This document shows, piece by piece, positions 36,501 through 47,835 of a DNA stretch of 64,000 nt. Each line of letters opens with the position of its first letter. Position 1 is the first letter of the stretch. Source of the stretch: Sesamum alatum (taxonomy: Eukaryota; Streptophyta; Magnoliopsida; Lamiales; Pedaliaceae); the NCBI GenBank assembly GCA_034509735.1, contig JACGWO010000013.1, positions 12,048,136-12,112,135 of the forward strand, given 5' to 3'. The notes beneath the pieces are model-generated. The model was not told the origin of the DNA. It did no database searches and saw only the letters and a program-made list of their open reading frames with translations. A program made the position numbers and the translations under genes.

Positions 36501-37138
36501 TGTACTAGACCTGATGTGGCTTTTGCTTTGAGCGTGGCTAGTTGATATTAGTCGTGTGCCAGGTAGGCACATTGGAGTGCGGTCAAGACTATCCTGAAGT
36601 ACCTGAAAAGGACTAATGACATGTTCTTAATCTACGGTGGTGGAGAATTGATACTGGAAGGCTACAGTGACGCTAGCTTCCAGTCGAATGACGATGATGC
36701 CAAGTCTCAATCTGGTTTTGTATTCAGACTAAATGGTGGCATGGTTGCTTGGAAGAGTTCCAAGCAAGCTACCACGGCGGACTCCACCACAGAATCTGAA
36801 TACATAGCAGTTTTGGAAGCTGCTAAGGAGGTGGTTTGGATGAAGAGCTATATCCAAGAGTTGGGCGTAGTGCCTAGCATCGTTGAGCCACTGGTTATCT
36901 TCTGCGATAACAACGGGGCTATAGCACAAGCAAAGGAACCGAGATCTTATCACCGATCCAAGCATATTCTTAGACGCTACCATCTGCTCGGAGAGATGGT
37001 TAGCAGGGGTGACGTTCGGATGACCGAGTCAGCTCCACAGAAAACATAGCAGATCCACTTACTAAGCCTGTGTCGCAAGTTGCCCATACTCAGCATCCGG
37101 ATAACATGGGTTTGAGGTTAATGGGTCATTGGCTTTAG
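33589..37138 (+). pseudogene. Copia A gag-pol, remainder after the Gypsy insertion
   Basis: Gag resumes in frame with the segment ending at 25,209 (FVGTKLAEGSS, VKMLSLVEKLEDL). Domains in order are gag end, zinc knuckle CMHCQRKGHWKREC (about 34,018), protease VLDTGCGAHIC (about 34,130), GAG-pre-integrase, integrase (YTDVCGP, FTDDHSRY, NGISERRNRTL), RT (DVKTAFL, YMDDIFLIG) and RNase H (YSDASFQS, TTESEYIA), ending at TAG 37,136-37,138. Lesions include TAG 33,722-33,724, a frameshift at about 33,900, TGA 34,501-34,503, a 1-base loss near 34,866, TAG 35,412-35,414, TGA 35,889-35,891, several stops around 36,042-36,560 and a frameshift near 37,023. Several look like C-to-T changes. Confidence 0.88.
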
Positions 37139-37140
37139 GT

Positions 37141-37152
37141 CAAGTGGGAGAT
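37141..37152 (+). other. Polypurine tract of Copia A
   Basis: CAAGTGGGAGAT directly precedes the 3' LTR start TGTTAGAACAGG. The same tract, CAAGTGGAAGAT, sits at the equivalent place in Copia D (minus strand). Confidence 0.75.
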
Positions 37153-39377
37153 TGTTAGAACAGGTGACCAAAAAGCTAATAGGTTTGACATTTTGTAACC
37201 TATTTGACAACTTGATGTAATGTAATATTATGTAATGAATAAAATGCGTAGTCGTTACTTTGGTATTCTCTTTGTTGCGCTCATTTTCCATATGCTAATT
37301 GGTCTTTTACATATATCGCAATAAAGCCCACAGACCACGATTAACAACTCACGCAGTTGGGCCACAAATTAGATGGTGGTCATGAAATCACTGATTAAAA
37401 GTTGGGTCTGAAACGTTTCTTGTCGAGGACCTTGAGACAGGGCATCGGGAGTCCTATGGAGACTTGCATCAAGAGTTGTGTTCATTGGATGAGTGTCGTG
37501 TTTCATCGGCGACAGGCGTGGGATGCCTAGACGATCTTGATGGGTTGGTCAACAGGGGTCGAGCCGACTGGATTGACTCGGGGGGATCATCATATGGAAG
37601 CCTTGGAGGCTTAGTCGGTATGATTGGATTTCCCCGATTCTGATTGTACGGGAGTAGTGCTCAGACTTGAGGAACCATGGCAGTTACGTGGACAAGATGG
37701 TTGTATCTTGGATCTGATGAGAGGTGATCATTCTGTAAGATGATCATCATAAGCCTTGTCCAGTGCAGTCAGAATGTGTAGCGAGGACGGTGGGTTCCAA
37801 GATGAGGATTTGTCCCTTGTCAGTATGTGACAGAGGTATCTCCTATGCACTCGGAGACAGGTTCATGTTGTTTAAACCTGTGTCCACAGTGGTTGGTCGA
37901 ACAGGAAATGATTTCCTGTGCCGACGTAATGAGGCATGCGTAGTCTCGAGTATTAAGCATAGATGCCCAGTCATGGATGAGAGCCAACTCCCAATTCCAT
38001 ACCCTAGACTAAGGCCGGGAGACGGTAGATGGAAGGACCGTACCCATACGGAATCGGCGCCTAAATGTTCACGCCAACATTCACCTAGTCTTTAGTGCCA
38101 TGGACCGTTGCTAGACGGCCACCCATGGTGACGGGCCCTTATGGGACACAGGCCCAAGTCTAGCTGAGAGTGAACCTAAAGGGTCACACACAAATCACCG
38201 AGAAGGTTGAGAAATTGACTTGGAGTCAATTTCAAAGGATGAATAAGTAATTGGATTACTTAAGGGATTGTCCATTGGATGGACGGGCCGATATTGTATC
38301 GGACCCTCGTTTAATTGGTAAATGGGATTTATCGATTAATATGGAAAGTTGAGATGTTGGATCTTTTAATCGGACTAAAAGTTCAATGGAAATTATTTAA
38401 GTGGACATTAAATTAAATTGGATTTAATTTTGGGTTCATTGTAATTGGATTACAGTGGAACCCGGTCTGTTAAATTTTGATCCGAGAGGTGTGTTAATTC
38501 CAATTTTGGAATAGGAAGAAGTTGGACTTCTTCCCTAAATAAGCATGGCCAAAAATTGCCACCTTGGAGGAAGCAAAAATCGGCCATGTTGGATGCTAGG
38601 TGTTAATTGACTTGTCTCTTTTGGTAAGAGACAAATCAACTCCAATGAAGCTTTTCCCTTTTGGTATGATTTGATCATACCTTAAAGGATGGTAGGCTTG
38701 ATTGAAGAATTGATGATGATTGATTGGGATGTATCTAGACATCATTGGATGAACCTAGACACATTCCAATAATCACATTAATTATGTATATATATGAGTA
38801 TACACTAACACCTATGTAACAAGATTCATAATTCATCTTTTTTTAGGAAAAGAAGAAAAAATCACACATCCTCTCCGTCTCATTCTCAGCTACTCTCTCT
38901 CCCTCTCCCTACACTTGTGTTCTTCATTTGATCTAGGATCATTTGATAGAAAAGTGAGTTTAAGAAGAACACTAAATCAATAGTGTTCATCTTCTTAAAC
39001 CGAGTCATTCTAAACCCGTTTTCTTCTAGAAAGAAAAACGACGGTTTCTTCCGGTGTGATGTGGATCACATTTGGAGATTTCATACATTTGAACTTTGTG
39101 GACATTTCGGAGAGGAACAAAGCAAGTAGTGGTGCACGTGAAAAACTACAAAGGTAACGGTTTATTACGCTTTCGTAGTTCATCATTTCATCTATGCCCT
39201 ATGTTCAATATATGTGTTTTAATATTGATACATCCTACATCGAACGCCCGGTTTGAGCACCCAAGGGTACACCCCTTGGGATTACATGATTATTACGTTT
39301 ATTTATGCAGTTTAAATCTATGCAATTTTGGTATTGTCACTTCCGCTCGCGCTCCCGGGGGATCCGCTTGTCCTTTA
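37153..39377 (+). repeat. 3' LTR of Copia A
   Basis: 2,225 bp, TGTTAGAACAGG ... CTTGTCCTTTA. Near 38,620-38,665 it has about 40 bp (GTAAGAGACAAATCAACTCC...) bounded by CTTTTGGTA-type repeats that the 5' LTR lacks. This is a repeat-mediated deletion in one copy or a duplication in the other. Confidence 0.85.
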
Positions 39378-39382
39378 GAATT

Positions 39383-39695
39383 AACCTACTGCAGAATCAA
39401 AAGAAGGTGATTCTGATCAAGTCAAGGCAGCCCATGTCAAATGAGATGAAGATGAATTACTATGTCACGACCATATTTTGAATTCTTTGTCTGATCGTCT
39501 GTTTGACTTATATTCATCAATGCCATATTTTGAATTCTTTGTCTGATCGTCTGTTTGACTTATATTCATCAATCAAGTCACCATTGAAAATCTAGAACGC
39601 TCTGGAGCAAAAATACAATAACAAAAAGCGAGGCACAAATAAGTTTCTTACTATGAAATACTTTGAATTTCCTATTCATCATGGTTCTATTTTGG
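39383..39695 (+). pseudogene. Copia B gag, segment 2
   Basis: This short stretch between Copia A and Copia D continues the B gag. Pieces in order are EGDSDQVKAAH, DEDELLCHDHILNSLSDRL, FDLYSS, NALEQKYNNKKRG and KFLTMKYFEF. This matches the usual Copia gag order between the N-terminal block and the HEMQ..VSKLEDL block that appears at 49,811. Stops and a tandem duplication break the frame. Confidence 0.75.
39471..39574. repeat. Perfect 52-bp tandem duplication in Copia B gag
   Basis: 39,471-39,522 and 39,523-39,574 are identical apart from the last base (G against C). The unit starts CCATATTTTGAATTC and ends TATTCATCAAT(G/C). It covers the gag words HILNSLSDRL and FDLYSS and shifts the frame by one base. 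Confidence 0.95.
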
Positions 39696-41640
39696 TGAAA
39701 GCATGCGTGGATCGTCTCGGGAGGGAGCGCGAATGCGGAAGCGTGATAAATTAAAAAACATGAAATTAAAACATGCCATTAACGAAAAGGAAATACACGT
39801 TCAAGGAGTGTTCCCTTCAACCAACCGGTTGTTTGGTGTATCTCATGATCAAAATGAAACATGCTAAATCATGGTGGCCATAGGGTTACAACAAAAGTAT
39901 CGAGAAAACCTACCCGTTGTCGTTTTCTTCAAACTGCTACGTGCGTTGTTCCACGTTTTTGCCACCAAGATTCCAAATCAGGAACCTCTAAATTGTCCAC
40001 CCAATAGCAAGAAATCAAGAGAATTGTATATAGGAGGACAAATCGACCTAGCGTTATGAAAACATGATCAATTTGCCTATATTTCTCTTGTATCAAAGAC
40101 AAGGAACTAGAACAATTTCTTGGAGAGGTGAGGAGAGGAGAGGCGGACGAGAGAGAGGGAGAGAGAGGCCGAGTGTGCGTGTGTGTGTGTGTGATAGAGT
40201 TTCATCACCTAGTGGTGTGTGTTTCTATGAGTATTTATAGAAGGGGACTTCTCCTAGTCCTCTTAAAACTCTCATAGAAAAGCATAGGTTGACTAGGATT
40301 TTGACCTAGTCAAATCCTAGTCAGTTTAGGTAAAGATCACGTCAAACTTAATCTAGGCCATTGATCTCTCCATTAAATCTCGCCCGTCCATCTTAGATGG
40401 ATTTCATGGAATATTTTAAATCTAATTTAAAATAATCCTTAAGAATTTAAATAATTAAATAATTATTTTGAGCCTAATTCCTCTATTCAGTAAATCTAAT
40501 TTATTAGTTAATTCTATTTAATCCAATTAAAAAATTAACACTCCAAGAAAAGTGAACCAATTTAATCTAATTAAATTGTTCTACCGCCCGGAATTAGTTC
40601 CTCTGCCACCAGTGGATTGTGTGTGACTCTTTAGGTTCACCCTTAGCTAGACTTGGCCGAATCACAAATCATCCTATGATGGAAAAATCGTCCGTCACCA
40701 TGAGTGGCTTTCTAGCAAAAGTCCATGGCACTAGAGACTAGGTGAATATTATGGCGTGAACGTTTAGGCTCTTTAGTACGTTTGTCCTTCCGTCTTCCAT
40801 CTCACGACTATAGTCTAGGATATGAACAATAGGTGTCGGTACCCATTCTTAACTACAACTTTGGCTCGTCCATGCCAAACGTCACAGGGATCTCATCCTA
40901 CTGTTCAGTTACTGTGGCCACATATTTGCTAGAGGACGAGTCTCAGAGTGTAAGTGAGACATCACTGTCAATCCTATTGACAGGAGACGGATTCTATATT
41001 AGGACCTACTGTTCACACTACACACCTTGACTGCACTAGATAGGGCTTACGACATCCCAGTCTATTGACTTAGTAGCCACTTGCCAAATCTAGGATATAG
41101 GCACGGTGTGTATGTGATCACAATATTCCCACAAGTCCGAGGACCGAACCCATACCATCGGAACCGGGAATTCGAGTCATACGACCAACCCACTCAAGAC
41201 TTTCCATATAACGATTCCCACGAGTCACCTCAGCTAGCTGGTACCAAGCTGGCTGACCCACTAACATTGCATGGACGACCTTCGTCACTTGTAGATGAAA
41301 CACGACTGCAATCGCTTAGTGTAAGTCTCAAATGGACTCTCGATACCCTATCTCGAGGTCCCTCGCTTTGGAGTATATCAGATTGACCCACAGAAATTGA
41401 TTTCATAACTTGCCATCCTATGCGCAGTCCAGTTTCTTGGATTAAGCTTTCGATCCGTGGGTTTTGTTTTTGTGCATTGAACAGTTCGTAATATAAAGCA
41501 TTTAAGTGAACACAAACAAAGAATAAACGCCAAATATGAACATCAGCTTTATTCATGAACTTTATTTAACCACCACCAAATTGTCAGAAATAGGTAACAT
41601 AAGCCTAACAGGATTAGCTTCACGGTCACCTATTCTAACA
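39696..41640 (-). repeat. 3' LTR (element sense) of Copia D
   Basis: 1,945 bp, TGAAAGCATGCG ... CACCTATTCTAACA on the plus strand. The partner LTR is readily alignable. Both share the (TG)n/GAGAGG region and the TATAAATACTC promoter word (minus strand). Confidence 0.88.
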
Positions 41641-41652
41641 ATCTTCCACTTG
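41641..41652 (-). other. Polypurine tract of Copia D
   Basis: On the minus strand CAAGTGGAAGAT directly precedes the LTR start TGTTAGAATAGG. Confidence 0.75.
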
Positions 41653-41660
41653 ACCTAAAG

Positions 41661-44600
41661 CTAATCACCCATATGTCTTATCCCCATCTTCTCAAGATGC
41701 TGTGTATGAGCAATTTGTGACATAGGCCTTGTCAAAGGATCTGTTGTGTTGTCTGCTGAGCTGACTCGGTCCATCCGCATGTCACCTCTTCCTACAAGTT
41801 CTGTTAGAAGATGGTAGCGTCCAAGTATGTGCTTCGTTCGGTGATGATATCTCGGTTCCTTTGCTTGCGATATAGCCACGTTGTTATCACAGAAGATAAC
41901 CATGGGCTCAGCAATGCTAGGCACCACACCCAACTCTTGGATGTAGTTTCTCATCCAAACTGCTTCCTTGGCAGCTTCTGAAGCTGCTATGTATTCAGCC
42001 TCAGTGATGGAATCGGTTGTGGTTTCTTGCTTGGAACTTTTCCAAGTCACCACTCCACGATTAAGTCTGAACACATAGCCCGATTGAGACTTGGCATCAT
42101 CGTCGTTTATCTAGAAGCTAGTGTCGCTAAAGCCTTTCAGAATCAACTCTCCACCACTATAGACCAAGAATATATCCTTAGTCATTCTTAGGTACTTAAA
42201 GATACTCTTGACTGCGCTCCAATGTGCTTCGCCTGCACAGGACTGATATCTACTGGTTACACTTAAAGCGTAAGCGACGTCAGGCCTTGTGCAGTGGACG
42301 GCATACTGGATGTTGCCTACGGCAGAGGCATAGGGAATGGACTTCATCCTTTCAAGCTCCTCATCAGTCTTGGGAGACTGCTTTTTGGATAACTTGATCC
42401 TGTGCCTCATGGGAAGGAAACCTCGTTTTGAGTTATCCATGTTAAATCTTTTCAGGATTTTCTCAATGTACAAGTTTTGGGTCATTTCTAACATTCTTTT
42501 AGATTTGTCCCTGACAATCTGGATGCCTAGAATGTAGGAAGATTCACCCAAATCCTCCATGGAAAATTGAGTGGACAACCATGCTTTTATGTCACCTAAT
42601 ATTCTGATGTCATTCCCAATTAGCAGAATGTCGTCCACATAAAGCACTTCGAATACTACGAAGTTCCCACTGACCTTCTTGTATACACAAAGGTCATATT
42701 CATTTTTGATGAAATCATAACCTTGTATGACTTCATCAAAGTGAATGTTCCAACTACGGGATGCTTGTTTGATGCCGTAGATGGACTCTTGGAGACGACA
42801 GACTTTCTGCTCTTCTTCAATGACTGTGAATCCTTTCGGTTGATCCATATAGAACTCTTCCTCAACGAATTTGTTAGGGAATGTCGTTTTCACATCCATC
42901 TGCCATATTTCATAGTCATACCATGCAGCTATGGCAAGCATTATCTAAATGGACTTAGCCATGGCTACTGGCGAGTAGGTCTCCTCAAAGTCGACCCCAG
43001 ATCATTAAGTGTAATCTTTCGCCACTAGCCTAGCCTTAAAGGTAGTCACTTCTCCATCAATGCCAAGTTTACGCTTATAAACCCATTTACCCCGACTGGT
43101 TTAACACCTTTCGGTGGGTCTACAAGTGTCCACACTTGGTTTGTGCTCATGGAGTCCATTTCGACTTTCATGGCCTCAAGCCATTCTCCCGAGTTGATGT
43201 CCGGCATTGCGTCCCCGTATGTCTTAGGATCCTTATCCAATTGACCAGTCACGCCTAAGAAGCCATACCTCACCGGAGGGCGCGGACACTCTGGCTGACC
43301 TACGAAGGACTAGAATGTTAGTGGTAACTGAGGGCGCAAACACGATAGGAGCCGACGATTCTAGTACCATGGTTGGCTTCTCGTGAGGTGGCTCGACATG
43401 CTCGGCCTGTAGAGGATGTCCAACATGTTGTGCCTCGCGAGGTTGCTCAACCCATTGGTTACTTAACCTAAAACCTCTTAGTGAGGTGTCCAGAACTTCT
43501 AATGTTGATGATTTTTTGGTCTCACTTGATTCTCAAGGAGCACTTCATCACATTGGATATTCGTTGGAAAACCTTTTTCCAGGAATATTGCATTCCTCGA
43601 AACAAAGACGTTCTGTTCTGAGGGGTCATAAAAGTAATAACCCACAGTTTCCTTTCGATATCCAACAAACCTGCACAAGCTAGATCTCGATTCTAACTTG
43701 TCTCCCACTAACCTCTTGATGTATGCAGGCTATCCCACACTCTCAAGAATATTTAGGAAGCAGGCTTGTTGTCCTATATCTCATATCCTATTTGGGTCAC
43801 GGCTCTGGATTGCACTAAGTTCAATAACTTGGCTGTCGTTTCCAATGTGTAGCCCCAAAAAGACAAGGGCAATTCGGTGAAACTCATCATAGATCAGACC
43901 ATGTCTAACAAGGTTCCATTCCTCCTTTTAGAGACGTTGTTTAGCTGCGGTGTCCCGGGAGGTGTCCGTTCAGAGATAATACTATTTTCTTTTAGATAAT
44001 CGAGAAATTCTCCACTAAGGTACTCTCCACCTCGATCCGATGTAGGATTTTAATTTTGCACCCAGTTTGATTCTAACATCAAGTCTAAAGTCTTTAAACC
44101 TCACAAGAGCTTCAGACTTGTACCTCATCAGGTAAACATAACCAGACCGTGAATGATCATCGGTGAAGGTTATGAAGTAAGAGAAACCACATTTGGCTTG
44201 TGTTCTTAGTAGTCCACACACGTCTGTATGGACCAAGTCCAATAGACCTGTGACAAGCCTACTTTGTCCTAAAAATGGCCTTTTTGTCATTTTCCCTTTA
44301 AGGCAGGATTCACAGGTTGGTAGGTCATTCAAGTCCCCAACCTCTAGGTTCTTTGAATCTACCAACTTCTTCATTCTTTCTTTAGAGATGTGACCTAGCC
44401 TTGCATGCCACAATTGTGCGTTCTCGTGTTTATCTATTTTGCGTTTGTGTTGAGCAATCATAATAAAATTAGACTTTTGTAGAACGTAGAGACCGTTAAT
44501 AAGTGTACCAAGCAGATAAGTAATTCCACCTTTCATCAAATAAAAGAAATTTTTATTGATCGAAAATTTATAAACCACTATTGTCTAAAAATGGAATGGA

Positions 44601-45726
44601 AATGATATTTTTGATTATGCTAGGTACATAATAACAATTTTCTAATTGTATTCTAACATGATCACTAAACTACTAAGTTGGCGTTTCCTACTACTTCTCC
44701 AGCAACGACCTTGCCATCGCCAAGATTTAGGACTATTTCACCTTTACTTAGCTTTCTGCTTCTTTTCAGCACCTGCAAGTCATTGTAAATGTGAGCTCCA
44801 CAACCGGTATCCAATACCCAAGAGGCAGAGTTAGTTAGCATATTAACCTCAACCACAAATGTACCTTGCTCAGAAAGGAATTTGGGGCAATCCCTCTTCC
44901 AATGCCCTTTCTCACGGCAATGAACACAAATATCATTTGCCCTTGACTGTTGCTTTGAGTCAACCTTCCTCTTCCCCTTTCCTTTCCCTACTTTGGCAAC
45001 GGGAACGCTCTTAGCGTTTATAGTGGCTGTGACTGCCTTTCCTTTTTCCTTCTTCCTTTTCCAACGTGTGGTACCCTTGCCTTTCGTTTTGGAAGTTGAA
45101 GCCTCTCCAATCAATACAAATGGCGCAGACTTCTTAGCCGTGACCTCGTATTAGACCAACATATTAATTAACTCATGTATGTTCTTCTCAAGTGCATTCA
45201 TGTTGTAGTTAACAATAATTTGGTCGAAGGAGGGTGGGATTGATCGAAGGATAACATCTATATATGTCTCGTTATCAAGCCCTGCTTTGAGGTCTTCGAG
45301 CTTTTCCACCAAGGTAAGCATCTTGACCCCATGCTCATATACAGAGGATCCTTCGGTCATCTCAGTTCCAAAGAACGCCTTCGTAGCGACATACCTAGTA
45401 TGCCGATCCGGGACTACATAGCAATCCTTCAGGCGAGCCATTATGGAAGGAACGTTGTCTAGCCTTTCATACTATTTCTGCATCTCATTACTCATAGAGG
45501 CTAGTATGACGCTATGAACTTTCCGGTTATCCTGGTGCCAAAGTTCAAACGTCTAACGTTCTTTTGGCGTGGATTCTTCCAGCAAAGTGCGTGGGAACGG
45601 CTTGTCCATGACATAGCCTTAGTTCTCATAATCGAGGACTATCCTCAGATTGCGCAACCAGCCGTTGTAATTCATTCCATTGAACTTGTTTGTCTCAAGT
45701 ATGGAGGATAATGGATTCTTAGACAT
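41661..45726 (-). pseudogene. Copia D gag-pol, degenerate
   Basis: It starts at ATG 45,724-45,726 (MSKNPL) and ends at TAG 41,661-41,663 after MGIRHMGD. Visible domains are gag (45,441-45,151), zinc knuckle CVHCREKGHWKRDC, protease VLDTGCGAHIY (45,114-44,665 frame), GAG-pre-integrase and the first integrase Asp (HTDVCG, FTDDHSRS), a broken integrase C-terminus (about 44,015-43,050), RT (42,941-42,111; DVKTTF, YVDDILLIGN) and RNase H (42,074-41,661; TEAEYIA, DNNVAISQAK). Stops include 45,472-45,474, 45,151-45,153, 44,665-44,667 and 42,111, plus frameshifts in the integrase. RT is the best preserved part. Confidence 0.88.
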
Positions 45727-46098
45727 GGTTTAAATCTACATTTAAAAGATAAAGCATACAATCAGCAGAATGAAAGTGGTGTTAAATAACAATTAAAGAC
45801 TTGGACTTGAGTCATTTAATGCTCTCACTATTTGTACGAAAACACACTACTCTCAAACGTTGTTTTCGGGAAACCCTTTCCTAGTGAGCTTGGGATCCAC
45901 AACGAAATTTTACCCCGCTTTTACGATTTGCATGGAAAAGAACTTTATGGGAGGTATTCCATACCATTCTCGCCCAATGAGATTCCCAAGATATTTTGCC
46001 TCACCCTTTTACGTGATCCAGAGGACTCCAAGCGAATCACGTTATTCAAGTGTTAGACCCGACCCAATCAATTGAATCATAGCACTCATTTCTACCCC

Positions 46099-46195
46099 CA
46101 CGACTCGTGAGATAGGTAACAGGAGTGTATTCACTTCGTTCACAACAAATGTGAAGCTTATTTTCAGAACAAGAGACGTGCCACAACTCGTGACA
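46099..46195 (-). repeat. Twin palindromes in the leader of Copia D
   Basis: CCACGACTCGTGAGA (46,099-46,113) and CCACAACTCGTGACA (46,181-46,195) lie 82 nt apart. They are the reverse complement of the pair seen in Copia A and C. The second has lost one CpG. Confidence 0.7.
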
Positions 46196-46482
46196 ATTGA
46201 CTGAAAACAGCTTCCTCATTTTGTCATGGATGGAAGGCTTGGACGAACAACTAAGGTTCTCCATTTATTAAGGGTCTAATATTTTAACTTGGTCCAACCA
46301 AGTGAGAGTTTAAAGACCAAGACCTCATCACACCACATACATATAACTATGCACAATATATATTCTTGCATGCCATAACAATAATACGATAAATAAACCA
46401 TTCATCCATCAGATATGCCACACGCAAAAAAAAAAAAGCCTAGCACACCCTTGTCGGATGATCACAAGCCCAAATCCTATGT

Positions 46483-46506
46483 GACCAACTGAGCCTGCAG
46501 TTAATC
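46483..46506 (-). other. Conserved leader hairpin, Copia D
   Basis: On the minus strand GATTAACTG, loop CAGGCT, then CAGTTGGTC pair along all nine positions, two of them G-T wobbles. Relative to Copia C, the central C-G pair is replaced by A-T. Confidence 0.65.
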
Positions 46507-47204
46507 TATGGTCAATCTAGGGTTGATCGTACACTATTATATCAAATAATAGTAACCCATCAACACACTGATGGGCTTTGCCTCTTTTGTCCACCGGGCC
46601 TCCATGGATCTCCTTGGAATCCTCCTTCTGGGCCATCCTTTATCTCATTCATTTAATTATAAAATAAAACCTCACAACTATACTACTCTCATTAAAGCTT
46701 AAAAATAGAAACCCTGACGAACCCCCCGAGGGAGTACATTTGGAGGGAGATAGAAAGCCTTATTATTCCAAGGCAACCAGAAAAGAGGGAGGAAAATAAT
46801 AAACGAGGCACACAGGCCCAACATAAAATAAACCATACATGCGGTCTGGGGCTTTGTGATCATCCATTCTCATCAACGCAAATATCATTTCACATAAGCA
46901 AGTAAAAATGCCATTCACATAAGTCCATGATAACCAATATCATAAAACATATAATAATAATGCATAATTACTACACCAAAAATTTTGACTGTTGGTGCAA
47001 CCGTTGCAATTTTCTTGCTAGGAAATCCTTTCCTCATTATTTAAACAATATTAAATTTTAGGTGATTCCAAACTAAACCGAAAATAAAATATTTTAAATA
47101 ATGTCTTTCAATAAAAAGGTTGCGGAAATAACAAAAAAAAAAAACCCAAAAATTATAATTCTAAACACGATCATGAAAATCGAAAATGGATAACGGCCTG
47201 TTGT

Positions 47205-47585
47205 AGCCGACAACAGCCCGCCGCAGGCACGCGCGCTGGGGCACTGGCCGGGCGCGCCCGCACAGGCCCCCTGCATGCGTGTGGCCAGGCGCCGCATGCG
47301 CGTGCAGGCTAGCCAGATGTGCCGCCTGTGTGCACAGGCTCCGCCAGCAGGGCGGCCGTTCACAGGCTCCCTACCAGCGCACGATGCCCTACTGCGCATC
47401 CGCACGCGCGGCAGGCATGTCGGACGCGCGTGCGCAGGCACCTCTGCATGTGTGCCGGCGTGCCTGGCTGCACCTCTTGTGTGCATGGCCGGCATACATT
47501 GTGTACTGCTGCACGCGCAGGTGCCTCCGCCTGCGTGCGCGCCCGCCTGGCCGTGCGCACTGCGTGCACGGTCGGCCACCTGCTG
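47205..47585. other. GC-rich leader segment of Copia D
   Basis: About 380 bp of GC/CpG-rich sequence between the primer site and gag (element sense is minus). It contains repeated GCGCAGG/CCTGCG-type words. Overlapping frames up to 177 codons on both strands are Ala/Arg/Cys-rich, lack conservation with the other copies and are compositional artefacts. Confidence 0.8.
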
Positions 47586-47822
47586 CTGCAGATCCCAATT
47601 TCTATTTCCAATGGTATTTTTGCCCATTTTTCCTTCAAGAAATCAAGAAAATATCTCAGAAAAAAGAAAAAAAGAAAAATAAATCCAAGATCCAAAATTA
47701 ATGCGCAAAATTAACGCATTAAACCTTAGTTAATATGGCAAGCCATAAAACGTAAATTAAAGCCATGTAAAACATGCTTTACATGTATAGCACATAAAAC
47801 CCTAAGCCAATACACCGAACGG

Positions 47823-47834
47823 GCTCTTATACCA
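47823..47834 (-). other. Primer-binding site of Copia D
   Basis: On the minus strand TGGTATAAGAGC lies next to the LTR end, with one mismatch to the initiator Met tRNA site TGGTATCAGAGC. Confidence 0.85.
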
Positions 47835-47835
47835 C

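Larger units (their letters stand above)
20882..39377 (+). mobile_element. Copia A: Angela-like Ty1/Copia element split by Gypsy G1
   Basis: The LTRs at 20,882-23,063 and 37,153-39,377 flank a primer-binding site, a leader with a GC-rich segment, gag-pol and a polypurine tract, all on the plus strand. Flanks GAATC (20,877-20,881) and GAATT (39,378-39,382) are a 5-bp target duplication with one mismatch. It sits in Copia B gag. Its own gag is split at 25,209/33,589 by Gypsy G1. LTRs of about 2.2 kb and the KGFLPM-like RT/RNase H linker (here KRGFLPMRH) fit the Angela lineage. Confidence 0.9.

Noticed and set aside
37763..38095. 110-codon ORF in the 3' LTR of Copia A
   Set aside because: Non-coding LTR sequence. 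The equivalent ORF in the 5' LTR has a different C-terminus because of indels.
47094..47714. Overlapping frames of 111-177 codons on both strands
   Set aside because: Same compositional artefact, in the GC-rich leader of Copia D.
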